DNA of 64,000 nucleotides, from contig MHZT01000024.1 of assembly GCA_001828855.1 (NCBI GenBank), positions 16,079 through 80,078 on the forward strand, written 5' to 3'. Shown piece after piece: positions 9,241 through 17,874 of the stretch (positions are counted from its first letter, which is position 1; each line of letters opens with the position of its first letter). Below the pieces are notes generated by a model. That model ran no database searches. It was given only the letters and a program-made list of their open reading frames with translations, and was not told the DNA's origin. Position numbers and translations under genes: made by a program. Origin of the DNA: Rhodobacterales bacterium RIFCSPHIGHO2_02_FULL_62_130 (lineage in GTDB: Bacteria > Pseudomonadota > Alphaproteobacteria > Rhodobacterales > Rhodobacteraceae).

Positions 9241-9768
9241 TTACCCTTGCAGCACGTTGGACAGACGGCCGTAGATCAGCTCGTCAGCGCCTTCGGCATA
9301 GATGTCGCCCTTGTCGTCCACACGCAGCGCGAATTGCGGCAAGTTTTGCGTGGCATGACCCCAGACCTGCTGGCCACCCTTTTCACAGTCGAAGCGCGAG
9401 AAGTGGCCCGGGCAGTTCAAGGTTTTGTCGGCAGCGTGATAGCTCATGTAAAAGCCCTTGTGCGGGCACAGGACCGTATAGGCGACGATGTCCCCATCAG
9501 GTCCGGCACCGCCTTCAACAGCGGTGCCCAATTTCAAGAGGATACCGGGGCTTTCCGCGTCAGGATAGCCGATATCCATAGGCTCGTTCACCTTGAGATC
9601 GGCGAGGTTCGCCAGTTTGGTGGACGGGTAGTCCAGCATCGCGCGCGCCGTCTGCGCCTGAGCCTGCCCTGCAGGCATGACCGTTGCCGCCGCAGCCCCT
9701 GCAACGCCGAGAACACCCCCGCGCAGGAACTGACGGCGGCCGACATCGACCAACCGGTTGCATTTCAT
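9241..9768 (-). CDS. aioB: Arsenite oxidase small (Rieske) subunit with Tat signal
   Basis: This is the Rieske 2Fe-2S partner of AioA. I place the start at the ATG at 9768 because AAGGGAGG stands 10 bases before it, giving 175 residues; a longer frame starts at 9801. The N-terminus has the twin-arginine motif GRRQFLRGG followed by an Ala-rich hydrophobic segment. The Rieske ligands are visible as CPHKGF and CPGHFSRFD. The enzyme works in the periplasm and passes electrons to c-type cytochromes or azurin-like carriers. aioB precedes aioA in one transcript. The upstream 170 bases hold an inverted repeat at 9891-9906 that may be the AioR site. Confidence 0.93.
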   Translation of the reverse strand: MKCNRLVDVGRRQFLRGGVLGVAGAAAATVMPAGQAQAQTARAMLDYPSTKLANLADLKVNEPMDIGYPDAESPGILLKLGTAVEGGAGPDGDIVAYTVLCPHKGFYMSYHAADKTLNCPGHFSRFDCEKGGQQVWGHATQNLPQFALRVDDKGDIYAEGADELIYGRLSNVLQG

Positions 9769-9890
9769 GGTAGCTATTCCTCCCTTGGCTCCCTTGCCCA
9801 AAGGTTAGCAGGAGACAGCTTCGGTCTGGTCGGCTGAATGTCTTGCCTGCCCGTTTGCAAACCGCTCAAAAACATGGCTTATTTTCAGGT

Positions 9891-9906
9891 GTTCGGGTTT
9901 CCGAAC
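9891..9906. promoter_or_regulatory. Inverted repeat upstream of aioB, candidate AioR operator
   Basis: The sequence GTTCGG-GTTT-CCGAAC has perfect 6-base arms. It lies 123 bases upstream of the aioB start and 34 bases after the 3' end of aioR. The position suits an upstream activator site. I searched the same gap for a sigma-54 promoter (TGGCAC-N5-TTGC) on the minus strand and did not find one. Confidence 0.45.
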
Positions 9907-9939
9907 ATGCCAATGACCAGAAGTCAGGCGCTTGCCCAG

Positions 9940-11148
9940 TCAAAGACCAAGCTTCTGCATCTTCTCCCACAGCGTGGTCCGGGAGACCCGCAGAAGCTTT
10001 GCCGCCTCGCCGACCTGGCCCCCGGTTCTCTCCAGTGCAGCCGCGATTTGCGACCGCTCGGCTGCATCTCGCACCTCGGCAAGGGATCGTAGCCCTGCAT
10101 CTCCGGCGCGCTCTGGAAACAGGTCCGATGTCAGCACAAGATCACCAACTGCAGCCTCGACAGCACGCAGCAATCTAGCGCGCAGCTCGCGACCATTGCC
10201 CGGCCAGTCATGCGCCCGGATGGCCTCTTCGGCGGACGCGGCAATGCCGGTCAGCAGAACTACCCTGCGGGCATTCATCGCGGGAAAAAGCCGGGCCGCA
10301 AGCCAGACAGCATCTTCCGGCCGCTCGGCCAGAGCCGGGATGACGATTTCATGGGAGGTCAGGAGCGACTGGAGGTCGGACCGAAAATGATCAGCCCCCT
10401 TTTCCTCAAGCCGCAGCCCGGCAGTAGCGATGAGCCGGAAGTCTCTCTCTCTGAGACTGGCCAGCAGTAGGCCTTGGCTATCCGAGGGGAGGCGACCGAT
10501 GCCAACGATGATCAAGCTTCCCTCGCCGACGTCAGCGATGGCCCTGGCGAGCGTCTCGTTTTCAACTGGCCCCGCCAAAGCGTCGAGGATGATTGCAGGG
10601 GCCGCGCGTCGGTCGGAATGATCGTGAATGCGCCGGGCAAGCCGGAGTTTACCAAGCCCAGGGCCACCCCGCAGGAGAACATGTGAAGCGCGGCCTGCCG
10701 CATCGCTCACTTGCCGGTCGACCGCTCGGGCTACGTCGGAAATACCGGTTTCGGGGGGCATCTCCTGATCGGCGCGCGGCTGCATCACTTGGGTCAAGCG
10801 GGTAAGGAACTGGCCGATGTCGAAGGGCTTGGCGATGTAATCCAACGCGCCGGAGCGGATCAGACGCACCGCCTGATCAATTGACCCCTGACCCGTGATG
10901 AACAGGAACGGCGGTGGGTGTCCGGTCCTTGTCAGGGTCTCGTAGAGGTCTTCGCCCGTGCCATCTGGCAGCCGGATATCGCAGATAACGGCATCGACCG
11001 GCTTTCTGGGCGTGCGGATCGCGGGTAGGGCGCGCAGGATATGGCGGTGCCAGTGAACCTCGGCGCCCTCTAGTTCCAGACGCTGAACGAGCGAGGCCCC
11101 CATGATTTCGTCGTCCTCGACCAGGACAATGCGTCTGCCTTCAAGCAT
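9940..11148 (-). CDS. aioR: AioR response regulator with degenerate AAA+ domain
   Basis: This 402-residue NtrC-like regulator has an intact receiver domain (EDD at 11-13, phospho-acceptor D57 in CDIRLPDG, K107 in AKPFD) and an intact C-terminal Fis-type helix-turn-helix (GEAAKLLRVSRTTLWEKMQ). The central AAA+ domain is abnormal. Walker A reads GGPGLGKL (161-168), without the usual Ser/Thr. The stretch between this and the Walker B position is about 25 residues shorter than normal and lacks GAFTGA. Walker B reads SLIIVGIG in place of the acidic LFLDEIG. It is thus unlikely to hydrolyse ATP or contact sigma-54. It overlaps aioS by 8 bases. It should regulate aioBA with AioS and AioX, probably by a sigma-70 route. 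Confidence 0.88.
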   Translation of the reverse strand: MLEGRRIVLVEDDEIMGASLVQRLELEGAEVHWHRHILRALPAIRTPRKPVDAVICDIRLPDGTGEDLYETLTRTGHPPPFLFITGQGSIDQAVRLIRSGALDYIAKPFDIGQFLTRLTQVMQPRADQEMPPETGISDVARAVDRQVSDAAGRASHVLLRGGPGLGKLRLARRIHDHSDRRAAPAIILDALAGPVENETLARAIADVGEGSLIIVGIGRLPSDSQGLLLASLRERDFRLIATAGLRLEEKGADHFRSDLQSLLTSHEIVIPALAERPEDAVWLAARLFPAMNARRVVLLTGIAASAEEAIRAHDWPGNGRELRARLLRAVEAAVGDLVLTSDLFPERAGDAGLRSLAEVRDAAERSQIAAALERTGGQVGEAAKLLRVSRTTLWEKMQKLGL

Positions 11149-12568
11149 CGCTACTGTCCTTCATCGGCAAAATGACGCGGACGTATGTCCGGGCATCCTT
11201 GCGCTCGTGCTGGATTTCCCCCCCAAGCCCGCGCACCAGATCGTGCACGAGGCGCAGACCCACGCCGCCGCCCGGCGGCAGGGGGCCTGATGCCAGCAAT
11301 CGGTCGAGATCAGCCTGGCCCAAGCCAGGACCACTGTCTGTAACCTCAATGGCAAGACGGTCCTGTTCCGCAGCTACGGATAGACCCACAATACCATTCT
11401 GTCCTGCCGCGGCACCAGCGTTGAGAAGGAGGTTCAGCACCACCTGACGCACGGGCGCGGCTGGAAACCTTGCCAACTCATCCTGTCCCGCTTCCGCTTT
11501 CCAGGTCAGAGATTGCGCGCGGCTGGATACTTCCGGTTCGAAGAGAAGCTTGAGGTCTTCCAGGTCTTCGCGTCGGAGCACCTGGCCGATGCGATCAAGG
11601 CGGTTCTCATCAAGAATCGCGCGGGTGACGTCTCGCAAATGCGACAACCCACGTAGCATCAGTTCTGCGGATTGGCGCACAACCTCCGGACGGTCCGAAT
11701 AAGTGCGGATGGTGTCCGCTGCATTGAGGAGACCTCCCAGCGGGTTGTTCACCTCATGCGCCAGCGAAGACGAAAGGCGCCCGAGGCTGACGAAGCGTTC
11801 ACGCTCGGCCAAGCGACGCTCGGCCTCGGCGCGGCTTTCGACAGCCGTGGTCATCCGGTTGTACGTGAGGATCAAACGCGACAGGCCGGGGTCGCCTCGG
11901 GGAATATCCGCCTCGGAAATCGGGCGGGGTGCGCCTTTGGAATCGTCCATCGCCAGCACCAACGTGCCGACTGGTCGCAGGATCCGGGCAACCGCCAGCC
12001 AGCCGCCGAATGCGAGAAGGGCCGTTGCAGCCGCGTTTCCGAACAAGAGCCACATCGAGACATTCCGACGCTCGGTCAGCAGGTCGGTCACATCAAGCTC
12101 GGTCACGATCTGACCGATCTGGCGTCCCTGAAAGAGGAGCGGTGCCATGACCCGAAGCGTGGAGTCACCGGTCATCCGGATGGCGTCCGGTGGCACCGCG
12201 TTTACCTCGAAGCCCGCAACAGCTTCCCCTACTGGTGCACGTCGCGGATCGGTTGCGGCAAGGATGCGCCCGCGCTCGTCCGCCACGATCGACAGCAGCA
12301 GGCGTTGACCATCATAGGCAGAGCGGGCCCGGTCCAGAATGTCATAGACCTCCCAGACATCCTGCCGCAAAACGGAGGGCCCAAGGGCCACGGACAAGCC
12401 TTCGACATGCAGCCGCGCGGTCTCTGACAGACGCGCATCCTGAACGCGGCCCAAAGCCGAAAGGACGCTTTGGCTCGCAAGAAAACCCAACAGCACCATT
12501 AGGCCGGCCATCACAAGTGGCACGCGCAAAGTTACGGGCAGATCGCGAAAGCGGGGCACGGCTCTCAT
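11141..12568 (-). CDS. aioS: AioS arsenite-responsive sensor histidine kinase
   Basis: A 475-residue membrane histidine kinase. The first membrane helix is near residues 14-34 and the second near 170-190, enclosing a periplasmic domain of about 135 residues that would contact AioX. A HAMP-like linker follows. The H-box is SSSLAHEVNNPLGG, with the phospho-accepting His. The ATP-binding part has the N-box (VVLNLLLNAGAAAG), G1 (DSGPGLG) and G2 (GGGVGLRLV). Translation is coupled to aioX by ATGA and to aioR by an 8-base overlap. The kinase is expected to phosphorylate AioR when AioX carries As(III). Confidence 0.92.
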   Translation of the reverse strand: MRAVPRFRDLPVTLRVPLVMAGLMVLLGFLASQSVLSALGRVQDARLSETARLHVEGLSVALGPSVLRQDVWEVYDILDRARSAYDGQRLLLSIVADERGRILAATDPRRAPVGEAVAGFEVNAVPPDAIRMTGDSTLRVMAPLLFQGRQIGQIVTELDVTDLLTERRNVSMWLLFGNAAATALLAFGGWLAVARILRPVGTLVLAMDDSKGAPRPISEADIPRGDPGLSRLILTYNRMTTAVESRAEAERRLAERERFVSLGRLSSSLAHEVNNPLGGLLNAADTIRTYSDRPEVVRQSAELMLRGLSHLRDVTRAILDENRLDRIGQVLRREDLEDLKLLFEPEVSSRAQSLTWKAEAGQDELARFPAAPVRQVVLNLLLNAGAAAGQNGIVGLSVAAEQDRLAIEVTDSGPGLGQADLDRLLASGPLPPGGGVGLRLVHDLVRGLGGEIQHERKDARTYVRVILPMKDSSDA

Positions 12569-13425
12569 CCGTCCGCCAAGATTGCCATGCGGGCAGCGAT
12601 CCCTTCGAACAGCGCATCTTCCCCCGGAATAATCCCGTCAAGGCTCAGAAGCTTCAGCGCCTGCTTGCCGAGTGGATTGTCCGAGAGAGCCAAAAGGGCA
12701 GTCCGGCACGCCTGAACGGACGGGTCGTCCATGCGATCCTTCCGCGCGACCATTGGGGGGAAACCCAGCCATTCCGAGCGGGCGATGACCTTCGTTTGGG
12801 CAGTCAGCTCCGGCTCTGCCACGCTGAGGGCTTCCCACACATAGCCGTCCACGCTGCCGGATCTCGTCAGGCCTCCCGCGACGGAACGAACAACGTTGCG
12901 GTGGCCATAGGTGAAGATCACCCTGGAAAAGAACTCCTCAGGCGTTTGGTGGTCGCCGGCGAGGTCGGAAGCCGTGACGAGAAAACCGGAATTGCTGTCA
13001 GGATCAGAGAAGGCGTGCGCAGCACCACGCAGATCTGACAAGGTCTTTGCCGCGTCGTCCTTGCCGACGATCAGGTAGGATTGATAGAGCGGCTGTCCTC
13101 TCCAGACCGGCACGCCGAGCAGCGAGAGTTCGGTCCGATGCTGAAGATAAGGAAAACCGCAGGTCCAGGCGGCATCGACGGAGCCGTCGAGCAGGGCGCC
13201 AGAAATCTCCTGATAGGTTCGCCGCTGGACGAGTTCGATCTCTTGTCCCATGCCTTGCGATAAAGCGAGCCGAAGGGCATCGATGACTGCGGCGTCATTG
13301 TCGAGGAAGACTGGCGTCAGGGCAAACTTGAAGGGCGCGGGGCCTTGAGCCCAGCCTCTTGTACCAACGAAAGGCGCGGCCACGGCAGCCGCACCAAAAA
13401 GCACCGCGCGGCGTGTGCTTTGCAT
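12565..13425 (-). CDS. aioX: AioX periplasmic arsenite-binding protein
   Basis: This 286-residue periplasmic protein belongs to the PhnD-like phosphonate/phosphite substrate-binding family, reused as an As(III) sensor next to AioS. The true start is the ATG at 13425, preceded by GAGGAGGACAAAG; the reading frame also extends upstream to 13581 but without a good ribosome site. The N-terminus (MQSTRRAVLFGAAAVAAPFV) is a Tat-like signal peptide. Cys89 in AAWTCGFPYLQH matches the cysteine known in this family to bind As(III). It heads the aioXSRBA cluster and is divergent from arsR-acr3-arsH, with 133 bases between the starts. Confidence 0.9.
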   Translation of the reverse strand: MQSTRRAVLFGAAAVAAPFVGTRGWAQGPAPFKFALTPVFLDNDAAVIDALRLALSQGMGQEIELVQRRTYQEISGALLDGSVDAAWTCGFPYLQHRTELSLLGVPVWRGQPLYQSYLIVGKDDAAKTLSDLRGAAHAFSDPDSNSGFLVTASDLAGDHQTPEEFFSRVIFTYGHRNVVRSVAGGLTRSGSVDGYVWEALSVAEPELTAQTKVIARSEWLGFPPMVARKDRMDDPSVQACRTALLALSDNPLGKQALKLLSLDGIIPGEDALFEGIAARMAILADG

Positions 13426-13509
13426 CTTTGTCCTCCTCGCGGCGCGTCTCCCCTCGCACCAACTTCGATGTCCTGCATCCTTGAACAAGCTTGTCCTATG
13501 GCGCACGAA

Positions 13510-13525
13510 ATCGTAAATCGACGAT
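13510..13525. promoter_or_regulatory. Inverted repeat in the aioX/arsR divergent gap, candidate ArsR operator
   Basis: ATCGT-AAATCG-ACGAT has perfect 5-base arms. It lies 34 bases upstream of the ArsR start and 85 bases upstream of aioX, within AT-richer sequence than its surroundings. The arms are short, so this is a candidate only. Confidence 0.35.
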
Positions 13526-13558
13526 ATACGGAAACGGATCGGCTTGGAAAGCGTCCAG

Positions 13559-13882
13559 ATGGCAACAGACGAAACGACCACCGCCGCTTTGGCGAAAGCG
13601 CTTGCGCATCCGGCACGTATCCGGATCCTCCGCCTGCTTCAGGCGACGCCCGGCTGTATTGGCGGTGAGATCGTCGGGGCGGTCGGTCTGGCACAATCGA
13701 CGGTGTCAGAGCATCTGCGTATCCTGAAGGCTGCGGGCGTGATCACCGGTGAGATTGACGGGCCGCGGGTCTGCTACGCGCTGAACCCGGCCGCACTCGC
13801 CCCGCTTGCCGAACTGATCATGGGCCTTACCCCACCACCCAATGGAGCCTGCTGCATTCCAGGCCAAAAGGAAACTGCATGA
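13559..13882 (+). CDS. arsR: ArsR-family repressor of the acr3-arsH operon
   Basis: This 107-residue winged-helix protein begins at the ATG at 13559 (an in-frame TTG lies 15 bases upstream). The core is [34 protein letters not shown] and [10 protein letters not shown]. Candidate As(III) ligands are the Cys in TPGCIGG, the Cys in RVCYAL and the C-terminal pair NGACCIPGQ. This arrangement is that of the C-terminal-Cys type ArsR, not the ELCVCDL type. It overlaps acr3 by ATGA and probably represses its own operon. It could also touch the divergent aioX promoter. Confidence 0.85.
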   Translation: MATDETTTAALAKALAHPARIRILRLLQATPGCIGGEIVGAVGLAQSTVSEHLRILKAAGVITGEIDGPRVCYALNPAALAPLAELIMGLTPPPNGACCIPGQKETA

Positions 13883-14898
13883 GTCTCTTTGAACGCTGGC
13901 TTACCCTTTGGGTCGCCCTGTGCATTTTTGCGGGCCTGCTTCTGGGCAACCTGATGCCCGATCTGTTCGCTGCCCTGGCCGGTCTTGAATACGCCTCGGT
14001 CAATCTTGTCGTGGCGATACTGATCTGGGCTATGGTCTATCCGATGATGATCGCCATCGACTTCGGGTCGCTGAAGGACGTCGGGCGCAGACCAAAGGGA
14101 TTGGTCATCACGCTGGTCATCAACTGGCTGATCAAGCCGTTCACCATGGCCGCCCTTGGCGTGCTGTTCTTCAACCACCTCTTTGTTGGTCTGATCGACC
14201 CGGCCAAGGCCCCGGAATACATTGCAGGCCTTATTCTCTTGGGCGCAGCCCCCTGCACCGCGATGGTCTTTGTCTGGTCGCAGCTGACCAAGGGCGACCC
14301 GAACTACACGCTGGTGCAGGTCAGTGTGAATGACCTCGTCATGGTGGTGGCCTTCGCCCCCATCGTGGCCTTCCTCTTGGGAGTGACCGATATCAACGTC
14401 CCTTGGGAGACGCTGATCCTTTCTGTCGTCCTCTACATCGTTATCCCACTGATCGCTGGGGCACTCACGCGGCGCGCCCTGATATCGCGCGGCGGTGAGG
14501 CTGCCCTCAGCGCCTTTACCGCCCGGATCAAGCCAGCCTCAGTTCTCGGGCTCCTACTAACCGTCGTGCTTCTGTTCGGGTTTCAGGGACAGGTGATCAT
14601 CGCAGAGCCCCTGTTGATTGCCTTGATCGCCGTGCCGATCATCATTCAGTCCTATGGCATCTTCGCGCTCGGGTATGCTTGGGCTTTTGCGTGGAAGCTG
14701 CCGCACAAGGTGGCGGCTCCTTGCGCGTTGATCGGGACGTCGAACTTCTTTGAGTTGGCCGTGGCAGTGGCCATCGGCCTCTTTGGCCTGAACTCCGGTG
14801 CCGCATTGGCCACGGTGGTCGGCGTCCTTGTCGAAGTACCGGTGATGCTGTCGCTCGTAGCCTTTGCCAACCGCACCCGCGACAGGTTCCCAGCATGA
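13879..14898 (+). CDS. acr3: Acr3-type arsenite efflux permease
   Basis: At 339 residues and about ten transmembrane helices, this is a standard Acr3 permease, which extrudes As(III) (and often Sb(III)) using the proton gradient. Key conserved positions are visible: the functional Cys in helix 4 ([13 protein letters not shown]) and the Glu in helix 9 ([14 protein letters not shown]). Signature segments [12 protein letters not shown] and GRRPKGL are also present. It is coupled to arsR upstream (ATGA) and to arsH downstream (ATGA). The operon arsR-acr3-arsH runs away from the aio operon, so As(III) oxidation and efflux share one divergent control region. Confidence 0.95.
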   Translation: MSLFERWLTLWVALCIFAGLLLGNLMPDLFAALAGLEYASVNLVVAILIWAMVYPMMIAIDFGSLKDVGRRPKGLVITLVINWLIKPFTMAALGVLFFNHLFVGLIDPAKAPEYIAGLILLGAAPCTAMVFVWSQLTKGDPNYTLVQVSVNDLVMVVAFAPIVAFLLGVTDINVPWETLILSVVLYIVIPLIAGALTRRALISRGGEAALSAFTARIKPASVLGLLLTVVLLFGFQGQVIIAEPLLIALIAVPIIIQSYGIFALGYAWAFAWKLPHKVAAPCALIGTSNFFELAVAVAIGLFGLNSGAALATVVGVLVEVPVMLSLVAFANRTRDRFPA

Positions 14899-15611
14899 CC
14901 GATACCCCCAATATCGACGACGCGCTATTCCCCGGCATTGACGAGGCGGCGCTGATGACCCCGCCGCACAAGACGCACGCCCCGCGCATCCTGATCCTTT
15001 ACGGCTCGCTTCGTCCGCGCAGTTTCAGCCGGCTGTCGGGTGAAGAGGCCGGACGCATCCTTACGCGGCTTGGGGCGGATGTGCGGTTCTTCAACCCCTC
15101 AGGGCTGCCGCTGGTCGATGACGGGGTGGACGCGACGCACCCCAAGGTCCGCGAGTTGCGCGATTTGGTGGCATGGAGCGAGGGGATGGTGTGGTCCTCG
15201 CCCGAACGTCACGGCTCGATGACCGGACTGATGAAGACACAGATCGACTGGATTCCGCTGTCCGACGGTGCGGTGCGTCCAACCCAAGGCAAAACACTGG
15301 CGGTCATGCAAGTCTCGGGCGGATCGCAAAGCTTCAACGCGGTCAACCAGATGCGCATTCTGGGGCGCTGGATGCGGCTGATCACCATTCCTAACCATTC
15401 CTCGATCCCCAAGGCGTTTCAGGAGTTTGACGCCGAAGGCAGGATGCGCCCTTCGCCGCTTTACGACCGGATCGTGGATGTGATGGAAGAACTGATGAAG
15501 TTCACCCTGCTGACGCGCGACCGGGCGGATTACCTTGTTGATCGCTATTCCGAACGCAAGGAAAGCGCCGAGGCCCTGATGACGCGGGTGAACCTGTCGG
15601 CCGCCATATGA
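14895..15611 (+). CDS. arsH: ArsH NADPH-dependent FMN reductase (organoarsenical oxidase)
   Basis: This 238-residue flavodoxin-fold protein has the phosphate-binding [10 protein letters not shown] motif, the [12 protein letters not shown] block and [11 protein letters not shown], all typical of ArsH. Family members oxidise trivalent methylated and aromatic arsenicals to the less toxic pentavalent forms. It is coupled to acr3 by ATGA. The C-terminal end, [14 protein letters not shown], is repeated in degraded form about 1 kb downstream at 16512-16586. The neighbouring tauE-like gene is convergent, with two bases between the stops. Confidence 0.93.
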   Translation: MTDTPNIDDALFPGIDEAALMTPPHKTHAPRILILYGSLRPRSFSRLSGEEAGRILTRLGADVRFFNPSGLPLVDDGVDATHPKVRELRDLVAWSEGMVWSSPERHGSMTGLMKTQIDWIPLSDGAVRPTQGKTLAVMQVSGGSQSFNAVNQMRILGRWMRLITIPNHSSIPKAFQEFDAEGRMRPSPLYDRIVDVMEELMKFTLLTRDRADYLVDRYSERKESAEALMTRVNLSAAI

Positions 15612-15613
15612 TC

Positions 15614-16396
15614 TCAGCCGTGACGCCAGACTTTGACGGAGGATACCAGCAGGATAGCGACCAGCACCGGCAGCAGCACAGCCTCGGGCACGATCCCCAG
15701 AAGTTGGCCGCCGATGGCGACGCCGATCACTGAACCCAGTGCCATGAACAGCACGAAGCCCCGGTTGCGCGCCAGGACCGTGAAGCTGTCGTCCTGACTG
15801 TATCGCGCGAACCCGACCAGCATGGTCGGCAGGCTGATGGCCAGCGACAGGCTGCCTGCAAGTTTGAGATCGATCCCGAACAGAAGGACCAGCGTAGGGA
15901 TCAGAAGCTCACCCCCCGCAACGCCCATCAGCGAAGCCACGATGCCGATGCCGAACCCCGCGACAAGCCCCGCAACGATCTGCGCAGGTCCGGTGACAAG
16001 GGCAGCGGGCGACAGGCTCGTGCTGTGGCTGAGTGCCAGGACTGCCGCGATCAGTACCAAAAGCCCGGCCAGAACGCGATAGAGAGTGCGAGATTTCATC
16101 CGAACGGCCAGCCCGGCGCCGATCCATGCGCCAAGAAGGCTTCCCGCGAGAAGGTTCAGGATGATCGGCCATTCGGCCAGCACCTGATCCAGCGGCACGG
16201 TTCCCGCCCGGAACGGTAGCGCTGTGGCCACCACAATCAGACTGGTGGCTTTGTTCAGGATCACAGCTTCCAAGGCCGCAAAGCCAAACAGGCCGATCAA
16301 GAGTGGCAGGCGGAACTCTGCCCCGCCAAGGCCGATCAGCCCGCCAACAAGGCCGACGGCCGCCCCAGCCAATACGATCCGCGGCCATCCGACCAT
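15614..16396 (-). CDS. TauE/SafE family permease
   Basis: This 260-residue protein has about eight hydrophobic helices and the two-fold repeat of TauE/SafE anion exporters (GLVGGLIGLGGAEFRLPLLI near the start and GIVASLMGVAGGELLIPTLV in the second half). I prefer the ATG at 16396, preceded by GGGGGC, over the TTG at 16408. TauE/SafE members export sulfite, sulfoacetate or thiosulfate-like anions; in arsenic clusters they recur without a known role. It could relieve oxyanion stress. Upstream are remnants of osmC and arsH, so its promoter region has been rearranged. Confidence 0.8.
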   Translation of the reverse strand: MVGWPRIVLAGAAVGLVGGLIGLGGAEFRLPLLIGLFGFAALEAVILNKATSLIVVATALPFRAGTVPLDQVLAEWPIILNLLAGSLLGAWIGAGLAVRMKSRTLYRVLAGLLVLIAAVLALSHSTSLSPAALVTGPAQIVAGLVAGFGIGIVASLMGVAGGELLIPTLVLLFGIDLKLAGSLSLAISLPTMLVGFARYSQDDSFTVLARNRGFVLFMALGSVIGVAIGGQLLGIVPEAVLLPVLVAILLVSSVKVWRHG

Positions 16397-16417
16397 GCCT
16401 GCCCCCAAATGACCCTG

Positions 16418-16504
16418 TCACACCTTGCGACGCAGGCTTCCCTCGAGCGGCACGGCACCTGACAGGGTGTTCGAGATGGTGCCGTATTTCAAGATGCTGC
16501 TGTG
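16418..16504 (-). pseudogene. Remnant of the 3' end of an OsmC-family gene
   Basis: Translated on the minus strand, the segment reads SILKYGTISNTLSGAV, then PLEGSLRRKV and a stop. The intact OsmC protein at 17470-17874 ends NILKYGTISNTLSGAV, PLEGTLTRKV. The nucleotide match is strong over the same stretch. Only the last 27-29 codons survive and no start exists. It lies against an arsH remnant on the opposite strand. Confidence 0.75.
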
Positions 16505-16511
16505 CGAAAAG

Positions 16512-16586
16512 CGCAGCCGCTATTTCGAACGCAAGGGATTCTCTGAAGCCCTGAAAGAGCGGTTGAATCCTTCGGCCGTGACGTAA
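16512..16586 (+). pseudogene. Remnant of the 3' end of an arsH gene
   Basis: The plus-strand frame ending at the TAA at 16584-16586 reads SRYFERKGFSEALKERLN and then PSAVT. The intact ArsH ends [18 protein letters not shown], then LSAAI. About 24 codons are left. The segment stops immediately before the 3' end of the CDF gene. It indicates a former second arsH facing a second osmC. Confidence 0.65.
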
Positions 16587-17465
16587 TCAAGCTGCTCTGT
16601 CGCAGGGGCGGCCTTCCAGTTGCAGTGTGACATTGGCGATGCCATGCGCCTCGGCCAAGGCATCGGTCACCCGGTCGATGAAGGCGTCGGGGTCGGCTCC
16701 CTGCCAGACCAGATGCACAGCCAGCGCGGTGCGCGTGGTGGACAGTGGCCAGATGTGCAGGTCGTGCAGGCCCTGCACGCCATCCTGTCTCTCCAGCCAG
16801 TCTGCAATGGCAGCACGATCAATCTCGAACGGCACACCATCAAGGCTCAGGTGCAGCGCCTCGCGGAATAATCCGGCGGCGGTAACGGCGATCAGCAGGC
16901 TGACCGCAATCGCCACGGCGGGGTCGAGCCAGTTCCATCCAGTCACCATGATCCCGGCCGCTGCCAGCACCACGGCGCCCGAAACCGCCGCATCTGCCGC
17001 CATGTGCAGGAACGCGCCCTTCGCGTTCAGATCGCCCTTGCGCGAAGACATGAACAAGAGCGCAGAGCCGGTGTTCACCCCGATCCCGATCAGGGCGACC
17101 AGCATCACCGTCAGGCCGGGCACGGCGACTGGGTCAGACAGCCGCTGCACCGCCTCCCATGTCACCGCACCGACACCCACAAGAATGGCGATGGCATTGA
17201 GCAACGCGGCAAGGATCGTGGCCCGCCCCAGACCCCAGGTATGCCGCGCGGTGACCGCCCGCTTTGCGAGCACAGCCGCGCCCCAAGCGATCATTAGCCC
17301 GGCCACATCGGTCAGGTTGTGCGCCGCGTCGGCCAAGAGGGCGAGCGATCCGGTAATCCAGCCCGCAGAACCTTCCACGAGAACATAGGCCGCGTTCAGG
17401 CCAACGGCCCAGCGGAACGCAGGACCAAGATCGGCGGGCGGGCTGTGGTCATGATCGTGGGCCAT
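16587..17465 (-). CDS. Cation diffusion facilitator (CzcD/ZitB-like) metal exporter
   Basis: This 292-residue CDF transporter has six transmembrane helices. Metal-site residues are seen in helix 2 (ADAAHNLTD) and helix 5 (HMAADA). The short His-rich N-terminus (MAHDHDHSPP) and the C-terminal cytoplasmic domain (LHDLHIWPLS) are standard. CDF proteins export Zn(II), Co(II) or Cd(II) to the periplasm in exchange for protons. It is the last gene of arsR-permease-thioredoxin-osmC-CDF, starting four bases after the osmC stop. Its linkage to an ArsR of the ELCVCDL type suggests thiophilic metals as the inducer. Confidence 0.88.
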   Translation of the reverse strand: MAHDHDHSPPADLGPAFRWAVGLNAAYVLVEGSAGWITGSLALLADAAHNLTDVAGLMIAWGAAVLAKRAVTARHTWGLGRATILAALLNAIAILVGVGAVTWEAVQRLSDPVAVPGLTVMLVALIGIGVNTGSALLFMSSRKGDLNAKGAFLHMAADAAVSGAVVLAAAGIMVTGWNWLDPAVAIAVSLLIAVTAAGLFREALHLSLDGVPFEIDRAAIADWLERQDGVQGLHDLHIWPLSTTRTALAVHLVWQGADPDAFIDRVTDALAEAHGIANVTLQLEGRPCDRAA

Positions 17466-17469
17466 TTGG

Positions 17470-17874
17470 TCAGACCTTTCGGGTCAACGTGCCTTCCAAT
17501 GGCACCGCCCCGGACAGCGTGTTCGAGATGGTGCCGTACTTCAGGATGTTGCGGTGCAGTAGGTCCAGCCGCTGGTCCGTCTCGGCACTTTCCACGGTGA
17601 TCTGATAGCGGATCAGCGTCAGCTTAGGTGGCGCGTCCTGGCGGATCGCCTCCAACGCAACCTCGGCGCCGTCGATCTGGAATTGCAGCATCGGCGTCAC
17701 CCGCTCGATCCCCTTCAGCATGCAGGCGGCAAGGGCAGACAGCAGCAGTTCCACCGGGTTCATCGCATCGCGCCGCCCGGCCATGTCGGTGTCCAGCACC
17801 ACCTCGGCCTCTTTGGCCACCGCAAGGCTGCCGTGGCTGTCGATGCGGCGGGCGGAGACGCTATACTCCGTCAT
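17470..17874 (-). CDS. OsmC-family thiol peroxidase-like protein
   Basis: This 134-residue OsmC/Ohr-fold protein has the family patterns AGRRDAMNPVELLLSALAAC and MLKGIERV. OsmC proteins reduce organic hydroperoxides using a Cys pair, but here only one of the two usual cysteines is evident (the Cys in LAAC). It could be an SAOUHSC-type OsmC member with a different function. It overlaps the thioredoxin gene stop by ATGA and precedes the CDF gene by 4 bases. A role in thiol or peroxide homeostasis during metal stress is inferred from the operon. A truncated copy of its 3' end lies at 16418. Confidence 0.8.
   Translation of the reverse strand: MTEYSVSARRIDSHGSLAVAKEAEVVLDTDMAGRRDAMNPVELLLSALAACMLKGIERVTPMLQFQIDGAEVALEAIRQDAPPKLTLIRYQITVESAETDQRLDLLHRNILKYGTISNTLSGAVPLEGTLTRKV

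Noticed and set aside
13426..13581. N-terminal extension of AioX up to 13581
   Set aside because: The strong GAGGAGG site and a Tat-like signal start at 13425; the extension has no ribosome site and would bury the signal peptide.
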